56,930 nucleotides of DNA from Actinomycetes bacterium (GTDB taxonomy: Bacteria; Actinomycetota; Coriobacteriia; Coriobacteriales; Eggerthellaceae), in contig JAEWQO010000039.1 of assembly GCA_023460315.1 (NCBI GenBank), positions 1 to 56,930 of the forward strand, in the 5' to 3' direction. The translations under genes were made by a program, and so were the position numbers. Each line of letters begins with the position of its first letter. The stretch's first letter is position 1. A model generated the notes under the pieces. It had not been told where the DNA came from, did no database searches, and saw nothing but the letters and a program-made list of their open reading frames with translations. This document shows, one piece after another, positions 1 to 7,324 of the stretch.

Positions 1-72
<72 letters not shown>

Positions 73-261
73 AAGGCGGCCCGGCGCCCGAGGGCGTCCA
101 GGCCGCGCAATGAAAAGCGATCTGCTCCGTTTTCGGAGCGTGTCCCCGAAGGGACGCGCATCCGGATTCTCATTCGTTTCTTTCCGTCTCACAGTATCCG
201 GTTTTCAAGGTGCGGGGGCCGTCTGATCTGGCCCCGTGCGTTGGCCGGAGCCGAACGCGCA
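73..261 (-). other. rRNA operon transcribed leader
   Basis: No gene is seen here. On the minus strand this is the 5' external leader of the rRNA transcript. It contains a CCTTGAAAAC motif at about 201-210, resembling the boxA antitermination element of rRNA leaders. It also contains compact hairpins (GCTCCG-AAAA-CGGAGC near 124-139 and CCC-TTCG-GGG near 143-155) that could contribute to RNase III processing. The boxA and processing roles are inferred from position and resemblance. Confidence 0.6.
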
Positions 262-330
262 AGGAGATACTTTACCTTTTCGAAACCACCGTGTCAAGCA
301 ACAATTTTGAAAATTTCAAATTTTCTTTCG
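262..330 (-). promoter_or_regulatory. rRNA promoter P2 with UP-like element
   Basis: On the minus strand a consensus -35 TTGACA (297-292) is separated by 17 bp from a -10 TAAAGT (274-269), giving a start near 262. Directly upstream (about 301-328) is a stretch of A and T tracts (AAATTTGAAATTTTCAAAATT). This contrasts with the GC-rich surroundings and sits where an UP element for the RNA polymerase alpha subunit would be. Promoter activity is inferred. Confidence 0.75.
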
Positions 331-408
331 AGCCGCTTGGTACGCTCACTGCCTTTGAAAAGGCTTGAGATGATTCCGATCCACGCTCTCCTCGAACGCG
401 GGCATTAC

Positions 409-437
409 ATTATACCGGGAAATGATTCTAAGCGCAA
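409..437 (-). promoter_or_regulatory. rRNA promoter P1
   Basis: On the minus strand TTGCGC (437-432) is followed after exactly 17 bp by a perfect TATAAT (414-409). It lies between the tyrS terminator and P2, so the rRNA operon appears to have tandem promoters. It drives transcription leftward into the 16S gene. Confidence 0.7.
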
Positions 438-504
438 TGGCAAATCGAAAAATTCTGAAAGATATTTGGCTGCGCCCTATCGGCGCTTCGCCCTACCCCT
501 TCAT

Positions 505-548
505 AGCAAAGAAAGAAGGCGCCCCCGCTTACTTGGGACACCTTCTTG
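505..548 (-). terminator. Rho-independent terminator of tyrS
   Basis: On the minus strand an 11-bp stem (arms 545-535 and 525-515, with two G-U pairs) closes a 9-nt loop and is followed by a T-rich run, TTTCTTT. It begins about 30 bp after the tyrS stop and separates tyrS from the rRNA promoters. Confidence 0.75.
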
Positions 549-577
549 ATCATAGCGATTCTTGCCGGCAAGATGCC

Positions 578-1789
578 TTATGCGAGACGCATGAATTTGC
601 GCTTCCCCACCTGTATGACCGCCCCTTGAAGCAGGGCAGGGTCGACGTTGTATGCCTTTGGAGGCACAGCCTCGCCGCCCACCTTGACACCCCCGCCATC
701 GATGAGGCGGCGGGCATCCCCGGCGCTGGCGGCCAGTCCCGCATCGGACAGCAGCTTTGCAAGATACACCTTGCCCTCGTCGTTCGGAGTCAAGTCGGCA
801 TGAAACTCTGGTATGTCATCCGGCACCGCATGCTGTTTGAAAACCAGATCGAACTCCCTCTCGGCATCGGCAGCGGCCTCATCGCCGTGATACGCTGCCA
901 CCACATTGCGGGCAAGGGATCGCTTCACCTTGTTGGGATGAAGCTCTTGGGCCGCCAGCCCCTGCTCGATCTCGTCAATCTCGTCGACCGGGCGCGTTGA
1001 GGCAAGGCGGAAATACTTGACCATGAGCTCATCGGGAATAGACATGACCTTGCCAAACATATCAGCAGGCTCGTCGGTGAGTCCGATGTAGTTCCCATAG
1101 CTCTTTGACATCTTCTGAACGCCATCGGTGCCCTCAAGCAGGGGCAGGGTCAGGCAGACCTGGGGTTCCATGCCCATCTTCTCCATGAGCTCGCGCCCGG
1201 CAAGCAGGTTGAACAGCTGATCGGTGCCTCCCAGCTCCACATCGGCCTCAATGACGACCGAATCGTAAGCCTGCATGATGGGGTAGAGGAACTCATGAAG
1301 GCTGATGGGCAGGTTGCTCGCATACCGGTTATGGAAGTCATCGCGCTCGAGGATGCGGGCCACCGTGAAACTGCTGGCTATCTTCAAAAGCCCCTCAAGA
1401 TCCAACGAAAGGAGCCACTCCGAGTTGTAGCGCAGCGTGGTCTTGTCGGGATCGAGTATTCGGTAAGCCTGATCGACGTAGGTTTGCGCATTCGCCTGTA
1501 TCTGCTCGCGCGTCAACTGGGGGCGGGTTGCGTTACGTCCGGACGGATCGCCGATGAGAGCCGTCCCATCCCCGATGATGAGCGTGACCTGATGCCCAAG
1601 ATCCTGAAACTGACGAAGTTTGCGCAAGGGAACCGCATGCCCGAGATGGATATCGGGAGCCGTGGGATCAACGCCCAGCTTCACGTTGAGCTTCTTGCCG
1701 CGCTTCAGCTTATCGACCAACGCAGGTCCAGGAACGATCTGCGCGGTGCCCGAACGTATGACGCGCAGTTGCTCTTCAACAGAAATCAT
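578..1789 (-). CDS. tyrS: Tyrosyl-tRNA synthetase
   Basis: Class I aminoacyl-tRNA synthetase charging tRNA-Tyr in the cytoplasm. The 403-residue protein has the nucleotide-binding HIGH-type motif as HLGH (residues 48-51) and a perfect KMSKS loop (226-230). A C-terminal S4-like RNA-binding segment (about 340-403) ends in QVGKRKFMRL. Length fits bacterial TyrRS. A TTG 15 bp upstream is also in frame, but the ATG at 1789 is preferred because AGAGGAG lies just upstream and the protein then starts MISVEEQL. An extended -10 (TGC-TAGAAT, 1827-1822) suggests its own promoter. It is monocistronic, ending in the terminator at 505-548. No T-box was recognised upstream, unlike pheST in this window. Confidence 0.97.
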   Translation of the reverse strand: MISVEEQLRVIRSGTAQIVPGPALVDKLKRGKKLNVKLGVDPTAPDIHLGHAVPLRKLRQFQDLGHQVTLIIGDGTALIGDPSGRNATRPQLTREQIQANAQTYVDQAYRILDPDKTTLRYNSEWLLSLDLEGLLKIASSFTVARILERDDFHNRYASNLPISLHEFLYPIMQAYDSVVIEADVELGGTDQLFNLLAGRELMEKMGMEPQVCLTLPLLEGTDGVQKMSKSYGNYIGLTDEPADMFGKVMSIPDELMVKYFRLASTRPVDEIDEIEQGLAAQELHPNKVKRSLARNVVAAYHGDEAAADAEREFDLVFKQHAVPDDIPEFHADLTPNDEGKVYLAKLLSDAGLAASAGDARRLIDGGGVKVGGEAVPPKAYNVDPALLQGAVIQVGKRKFMRLA

Positions 1790-1844
1790 CGTCTCCTCTT
1801 TCAATCATGATGTCGGGCATGATTCTAGCACACGCCACCGGAGG

Positions 1845-4307
1845 CTAGCTTACCCCGCGGAACAGATGGCCGGTCGTTGCGCCGGAAGCTTTCAGCAGCG
1901 TGTTACCGTCGGAAAGTGCGACTTTGCGCGCACGGACCGCACGCGCCACCGCGTCCGTCGTCTCTTCGACATTCATCAGGGACGTATCCACCATGAACGC
2001 AGCCACGCCGGCACGAAGCAAGTCGGGCATAACATGGGCCGCATCAAGGGCAACGCCATTGTACACATGGCTCCGGCCAAGCGCATCGGTCACCACCGGG
2101 AATTCGTAGTCCTTGCGATCCTTCAAATAATGAGGGCTCTTGCGGCGGGGACACGCGGCGCACTCCTCCTCGCAGGGACCCTGGCTCATGAGCAGACAGT
2201 GTTCGGTGACCATGAGCTCCTGGGCACCAATGATGGTCAATCCCAACTCAACAGGCGAATCGGCGGCAAGGTCGGCAATCTGGCGGAGCGTCAACTCGGG
2301 CGACAGCCAAACACGCGATGCTCCCAAATCGGCCATTGCCCCCAGAGAGAGACGGTTCGTCACGGGAACGTGCGTGCCAATTTCAATGCTCGCTCCCAGC
2401 TCCGCCGCGCGCACGGCCGAGCCCCAGCTATCGGCATAGACCGGTTTTCCCGCTTTGACAAAACCTTCCGCGTTGAAGCCAAGCTGCTGTTCACGCGTGC
2501 CCGGCACGGCATCATGCTCGACAGTCGGAAGGGCAATAACCGTCTGTTTGGGATACCCGACCTGTTCGGCAGTTGTCGAACGCTGGCCTGCAATGAGAGC
2601 TTCACCCCGACCATAGACAAGCGCCGGAACATAGATGATGTCCGCTCCTGCTCGCTTCGCCGCGCGCGCACAAGCCGGATTGGTCGCCCATGCGGCTATC
2701 TTGCACCCCTTCGGACGCGCGGGCGGGCGAAGGGCGCGATCCTGCACCCGAGGAAGCGTCCGGTTTTGCCGAGGCTTGAGGATGCGGGACGTCAAATCCT
2801 CAAGAGCTTCGGCACGCACGCGATGGAGCTGGGAAAAGCCAATGCCAACGCCTTCCTCCAGATCGAGATCCAAATCGATCAACAGGTAAGGGGTCTGTCC
2901 CAGTCGATCTATGTGAGCACGGACGTCTTCGGCCGTGACCGGTTTCGTGCGGGCCGCCTCGACCATATCCCCCTCGGCACAGCCCCTTATCTCAGTCGCA
3001 GTGCCCGATTGCGCCCGATCCTCCAGAGGCCTTTCCGCCAACGAAAACTCGATACGCACGGGTTTCCCCAGGCGAAGTACGGCACGGCCCCTCACTGGCA
3101 CCCGGGGCTCAAACATGTCGTCCTCAAACTTCGCCTCCGCGTTGCGGACGCGAAAAACCCGGTCCCCTTTGCCCACGGCACGATCAAGCACCATCTGAAA
3201 AGCACCTGAACGGTCACGCTCAACCCTTTCGAGCGTGTGGGCAAAATGACCACGGTTGGTCCAAAACTCGAGGACGTCGCCCCCATGCAGTTCCTGCTCA
3301 GCAGCGACCGTCGCGATACCGTCTCGCGCAGACAGGACACGACCGACGAACACGCCGCGATTGTTCGGACGACCATAGCTCATGATGTCGTTGCCGCGCT
3401 CGCCCGTCAGATACGCCGTCGTGAAGCCTCGAGAGAACACCTCCGACAACGCCCGATGTTCAGCGTCGGTCGCCTGCGTCTGCCCCCCGGAGGCAATGCG
3501 ATCGAGAACGGCTCGATATGCCGCAGTCACGGCCAGCACATAGTCAGCTGACTTCATGCGGCCCTCAATCTTGAACGACGTCACGCCAGCGTCCACGAGA
3601 TCGGGAAGCAGATCGATGGCCTGCAGATCTTGAGGAGACAGCAGATGTTCTCCCGGAGAGGGAAGGGGCTTGCGCACGGCCTTGTTGTGAAGAGCATAGG
3701 GAAGGCGGCACGCCTGGGCGCAAAGTCCTCGATTTGCCGAACGCCCTCCAATCAACGATGACATGAAGCACTGCCCCGAATAGCACACGCATAATGCGCC
3801 GTGGGCAAACACTTCCGTCTCCATGCCCCGCTCGGCAGCCTCCTTCGCAAGCGAGGCGATTTCTGGCATCGACAACTCCCGGGCAAGCGTGACTCGGCTG
3901 GCACCCAGGCGGGCGGCAGCTTCGATGCCTGCTTTATTATGCGTGTTCATCTGCGTCGAAATGTGCAGCCGAGCCTCCGGCAACGTGCGGGAGAGTTCGG
4001 CTGCGAGACCGATGTCCTGCACGATGAAGGCGTCGGCACCTGCCCGATACGCCTGGCGTGCCACCTCAAGCGCTTGCTCGACCTCCGACGGAAGCACGAT
4101 CGTGTTGAGGGCGACATACACGTTCACGCCGCGCAGGTGGGCATAGTCGCAGGCCTCGGAAAGCGATTCATGCGTGAAGTTTTCGGCACCTCGCCGAGCG
4201 TTGAATGCCTCAAGGCCGAGATAGACCGCATCAGCTCCGGCAACCACGGCGGCACGAAGCGCCGCGACACTGCCCGCCGGGGCCAGAAGTTCGATTCGAT
4301 GGAGCAT
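1845..4307 (-). CDS. U32 family protein with DUF3656-type region (RlhA-like)
   Basis: The 820-residue protein has an N-terminal U32 'peptidase' domain (about 1-300) opening with ELLAPAGS. It carries the conserved cysteines at about 173, 175, 180, 196 and 200 (CVCYSGQC and LCAQAC) seen in this family. The middle resembles the DUF3656 segment. A C-terminal third carries more cysteines (CEEECAACPRR), as in the long Firmicutes/Actinomycetota versions. Characterised relatives such as E. coli RlhA and TrhP hydroxylate rRNA or tRNA using prephenate-derived chemistry, so RNA modification is more likely than proteolysis. That is family knowledge, not seen here. The ATG at 4307 is preceded by GAGGA with 7-nt spacing; a longer in-frame upstream extension lacks support. 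It is divergent from the PBP gene at 4448. Confidence 0.88.
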   Translation of the reverse strand: MLHRIELLAPAGSVAALRAAVVAGADAVYLGLEAFNARRGAENFTHESLSEACDYAHLRGVNVYVALNTIVLPSEVEQALEVARQAYRAGADAFIVQDIGLAAELSRTLPEARLHISTQMNTHNKAGIEAAARLGASRVTLARELSMPEIASLAKEAAERGMETEVFAHGALCVCYSGQCFMSSLIGGRSANRGLCAQACRLPYALHNKAVRKPLPSPGEHLLSPQDLQAIDLLPDLVDAGVTSFKIEGRMKSADYVLAVTAAYRAVLDRIASGGQTQATDAEHRALSEVFSRGFTTAYLTGERGNDIMSYGRPNNRGVFVGRVLSARDGIATVAAEQELHGGDVLEFWTNRGHFAHTLERVERDRSGAFQMVLDRAVGKGDRVFRVRNAEAKFEDDMFEPRVPVRGRAVLRLGKPVRIEFSLAERPLEDRAQSGTATEIRGCAEGDMVEAARTKPVTAEDVRAHIDRLGQTPYLLIDLDLDLEEGVGIGFSQLHRVRAEALEDLTSRILKPRQNRTLPRVQDRALRPPARPKGCKIAAWATNPACARAAKRAGADIIYVPALVYGRGEALIAGQRSTTAEQVGYPKQTVIALPTVEHDAVPGTREQQLGFNAEGFVKAGKPVYADSWGSAVRAAELGASIEIGTHVPVTNRLSLGAMADLGASRVWLSPELTLRQIADLAADSPVELGLTIIGAQELMVTEHCLLMSQGPCEEECAACPRRKSPHYLKDRKDYEFPVVTDALGRSHVYNGVALDAAHVMPDLLRAGVAAFMVDTSLMNVEETTDAVARAVRARKVALSDGNTLLKASGATTGHLFRGVS

Positions 4308-4411
4308 GGGACAATCCTCACTTGTTTGCTCAGGGGAAACCAGATCGCGTGGACGATCAGGAGCGCGATATACCCTCGTCTCATTTCGCAGCTGCCTTTC
4401 CGCATTTCGGC

Positions 4412-4448
4412 TGCGGCAGTATGGCAGTATGCTAGTATAAGCGAACCA
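4412..4448 (+). promoter_or_regulatory. Putative promoter giving a leaderless mRNA
   Basis: TATAAG (4436-4441) matches the -10 consensus at five of six positions. Transcription would start about 7 bp downstream, essentially at the A of the ATG at 4448. There is no purine-rich Shine-Dalgarno sequence between the -10 and the ATG. The -35 region (GCGGCA near 4413) is weak. Confidence 0.4.
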
Positions 4449-6601
4449 TGAAGATACGGCGAAAACAGCGCGAAAAGCGCACCCATGCCTTGGCATGGAG
4501 CTTTCTTGTCGCGCTTGCGGCTTTCTGCTTCATTGCATACGAGGGCGCTCTGGGCATGCTGCATGTCATGGATTCATGGAAGGAAGGGCTGCCAAGCCTC
4601 GAGAACACCGAAGCTTTCAACTATGCTCAGGAGTCGGTGATGCTCGCCTCCGATTCAACGACCCTCCTTGCGGAATTCCAACTCGAAAAGCGAAGCCCCG
4701 TCTCCCGTGAAGAGATCAGCCCCTACGTGCTCAAGGGAACGGTCGACACCGAAGACGCTCGCTTCTACGATCATAACGGCGTCGACCTGACGGGCATTGC
4801 CCGCGCGATGGTGAACAACCTGCAGGGAGGCTCCCTCGAAGGAGCCTCGACCATAACTCAGCAGCTCATTCGCAACACGGTGCTCTCCCAGGAAGCCAAC
4901 GACATCTCCTTTGAACGCAAGGTTCGTGAGGCGGAACTGGCGATCGAGCTCGAAAAGAAGTATTCAAAAGATGAGGTGCTGGTCATGTATCTCAACACCA
5001 TCAACTATGCCGACGGCTGCTACGGCATAGAGGCAGCCGCACAAAACTATTTTCAGACTTCCGCGCTCGACCTCACGCTTGCCCAGGCGGCCACGCTCGT
5101 CGGCATTCCCCAATCTCCCACCTACCTCAATCCAAAGAGCAATCCCGATGCCTGCCTGGCGCGCCGCAACGTGGTCCTTGACCGCATGCTGACAGCGGGC
5201 ACCATCACGCAGGCAGAGCACGACGCCACCCAAGCTGAACCGCTCGGCCTCAATCCGGCACCAGACGCTCCGGAGGAAGGCATTTACAACTATTCATATT
5301 TCACCAGTTATGTGAGCAGCCTGCTCCAGCAAGACGGCAACCCCTACAACGTCTCCCACAGTGACCTGTTCGAGGGCGGGCTGACCATCTACACGACCCT
5401 CGACACCGCCATGCAGGACGAAGCCGAAGCTGCCTGCGAGGCTCAGTATGCGCGCATGGCGGACAATCTGGAGGCATCGCTTGTCGCCGTCGATCCGCAA
5501 ACCGGATATATCAAGGCACTGGTCGGCGGAAAGGACTATCAGACGGACCGATGGAACATCGCCACCCAGGGAGGTCGGCCAACCGGTTCGACGTTCAAAG
5601 CGTTCACCCTCGCGGCTGCCATCGAACAAGGCATCAGTCCCTCAACCCTCATCGACTGCTCTTCTCCCCTGTCGCTTGCAAACGGAGACACGCTCGAAAA
5701 CTTCGAGGGATACAACTACGGCATTCTCTCTATCCAAGAGGCGACCGCGAAGTCATCGAACACGGGATTCTATCGCTTGATCGAACAGGTGTCGCCGACG
5801 GCTGTCGCAGACATGGCCCATCGCCTGGGAGTAACGGCAGAGCTGCCCTCTGTCCCTATGATCACCCTGGGAACAGAGAACACCACTCCCCTGGAAATGG
5901 CCTCGGCCTATGCCACGCTTGCTGCAGGCGGCATCCAGCGCGACCCCGTGGCCATCACAAAAATCGTCGACAAAAACGGCGTCACGGTCTATGAGGCGTC
6001 GGATACCGGTTCGCGAGTGATAAGCGAAGAGGTCGCCGGCGCGACGACCGAGGTTCTGCGGACGGTTTTCGAGAGTTCCCGTGGAACCGCCTACGGATTC
6101 AGGCCCTCAAACGGACAGCCAGTCGCAGGAAAGACCGGAACCGGCCAGCAATTCCGTGACCATTGGCTTGTCGGATACGCTCCAACGCTCTCATGTGCTG
6201 TCTGGATAGGTGATCGGTACTATGATTCGACCGACAGGGCTTTGACCGCCAACGCCCTCTGGCAAGACTTCATGTCACGTGCCCTGGCCAACCAGCCGCT
6301 GCAAGACTTTCCCACGACAGATGACCCCTCATACACCAACGCATTCAACGACGAGCAAGCCAAGAAATACGGCGCGCAGGTCGACCCGTCAAAGGCTCCC
6401 AGCACAGTAGGAAAAACGCTGTCGGAGGCAGCGACGCTTCTCGATGGATACGATGCCGCCTATGTGGAAGAATACTCCAGCACGGTGCCTGCGGGCAGCA
6501 TTATCAGCCAAAGCGTCCAGGGAGACCGAATCATCCTCTCGGTGTCGAAAGGGCCAAAGCCGCCGGAGGACACACCCGCCACGACGATAGAGCTCGAATA
6601 A
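4448..6601 (+). CDS. Class A penicillin-binding protein with C-terminal PASTA domain
   Basis: Bifunctional peptidoglycan polymerase. A short cytoplasmic basic tail is followed by one membrane span (about 14-32). The GT51 glycosyltransferase domain has catalytic TEDARFYDH (Glu102) and GASTITQQL (132-140). The transpeptidase domain has STFK (Ser381), SSN (436-438) and KTGTG (562-566). A single PASTA domain at about 640-705, starting at STVGKTLSEA, may sense cell-wall fragments or beta-lactams as in other PASTA-PBPs. All catalytic motifs are intact and the length of 717 residues is normal. There is no obvious ribosome binding site. It is a paralogue of the PBP at 7325-9658, from which it differs mainly in the C-terminus. 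Confidence 0.95.
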   Translation: MKIRRKQREKRTHALAWSFLVALAAFCFIAYEGALGMLHVMDSWKEGLPSLENTEAFNYAQESVMLASDSTTLLAEFQLEKRSPVSREEISPYVLKGTVDTEDARFYDHNGVDLTGIARAMVNNLQGGSLEGASTITQQLIRNTVLSQEANDISFERKVREAELAIELEKKYSKDEVLVMYLNTINYADGCYGIEAAAQNYFQTSALDLTLAQAATLVGIPQSPTYLNPKSNPDACLARRNVVLDRMLTAGTITQAEHDATQAEPLGLNPAPDAPEEGIYNYSYFTSYVSSLLQQDGNPYNVSHSDLFEGGLTIYTTLDTAMQDEAEAACEAQYARMADNLEASLVAVDPQTGYIKALVGGKDYQTDRWNIATQGGRPTGSTFKAFTLAAAIEQGISPSTLIDCSSPLSLANGDTLENFEGYNYGILSIQEATAKSSNTGFYRLIEQVSPTAVADMAHRLGVTAELPSVPMITLGTENTTPLEMASAYATLAAGGIQRDPVAITKIVDKNGVTVYEASDTGSRVISEEVAGATTEVLRTVFESSRGTAYGFRPSNGQPVAGKTGTGQQFRDHWLVGYAPTLSCAVWIGDRYYDSTDRALTANALWQDFMSRALANQPLQDFPTTDDPSYTNAFNDEQAKKYGAQVDPSKAPSTVGKTLSEAATLLDGYDAAYVEEYSSTVPAGSIISQSVQGDRIILSVSKGPKPPEDTPATTIELE

Positions 6602-6603
6602 CC

Positions 6604-6647
6604 ATCAAGGACCTCCTCGCGACTATAGTGGCGAAGAGGTCCTTGAT
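6604..6647. terminator. Long hairpin between convergent genes
   Basis: A near-perfect inverted repeat (ATCAAGGACCTC at 6604-6615 with GAGGTCCTTGAT at 6636-6647, extended inward by CTCGC/GCGA) forms a stem of about 16 bp. It starts right after the PBP stop. It lacks a strong T tract on either strand, so a terminator role is plausible but not certain. Confidence 0.5.
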
Positions 6648-6754
6648 AAATGCCAGGCCAACCGCCCTGGCAGCCCCGGCATGCGGACATGAGAGAACGC
6701 TGTCAGCCAAGGAGAGCCCCTCCAGCAAGACAAGCCAAATCAGGCAAGAATTCC

Positions 6755-7255
6755 CTAATTCTTCTCAGTTGCCTTGTTGTCTCCAGATTGCAGCTTGCCG
6801 ATGCCCTCGTCATAGAGTGCCTTGATGTCAGAGATGCGCTGATCGTAGGTCGACCAATCAAAGGGCTCAGCCTCCGTCGCGCTGTCGATCTCCGTGTAGA
6901 GATCGATATAGTTATTGAGTGCCGTCTTGAGATCGCTGGTCCCGTCGACATATTCTTGCTGAATGTCCTTGAGATCGTCGGGGACGGAAAGGCTGTTCAG
7001 CCCGTCAATCGCCTTGAATGCATTATCGGCCTGCGTACGCATGCTCACCACGTCACCACGCGAAACGGCATCGGTGAAATTGTCGAGCTTGCTTTGAAGG
7101 TCTTCCATAACCTGGTTTACCTGTGTCATGTACTGGCGGTTCTCTGACTGCTGGGAGGCGGACGTGTCTTGAGCCGTGCAGCCCGCAAGGGCCGTCAAGG
7201 CGATGACGCTCGCGCAGAGTGCGGTAATGAACCTGATGGCCGTTTTCCGTTTCAT
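6755..7255 (-). CDS. Small predicted lipoprotein of unknown function
   Basis: The 166-residue protein has a basic N-terminus (MKRKT), a hydrophobic stretch and a lipobox LAGC at about residues 22-25, so it is likely exported and lipidated at the cysteine. The mature part is acidic and predicted largely helical, rich in Gln, Asp and Asn (for example MTQVNQVMEDLQSKLDNFTD). No domain was recognised. It is transcribed on the minus strand between two class A PBP genes and convergent with the first, suggesting an envelope role by context only. A weak TAGGA lies 6 nt before the ATG. Confidence 0.8.
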   Translation of the reverse strand: MKRKTAIRFITALCASVIALTALAGCTAQDTSASQQSENRQYMTQVNQVMEDLQSKLDNFTDAVSRGDVVSMRTQADNAFKAIDGLNSLSVPDDLKDIQQEYVDGTSDLKTALNNYIDLYTEIDSATEAEPFDWSTYDQRISDIKALYDEGIGKLQSGDNKATEKN

Positions 7256-7324
7256 GGGCGTCCTAACTTTCTGTCATTCCGAGCGTCGCATCGTGCAACG
7301 CGAATCTACCGTATATATGCCCGC

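Noticed and set aside
422..1000. Plus-strand ORF at the tyrS 3' end
   Set aside because: Shadow of tyrS; it begins within the rRNA promoter region and has no family resemblance.
1620..3209. A 529-codon plus-strand ORF opposite the U32 gene
   Set aside because: The minus frame has clear family motifs throughout; the plus frame has none and is a typical high-GC shadow.
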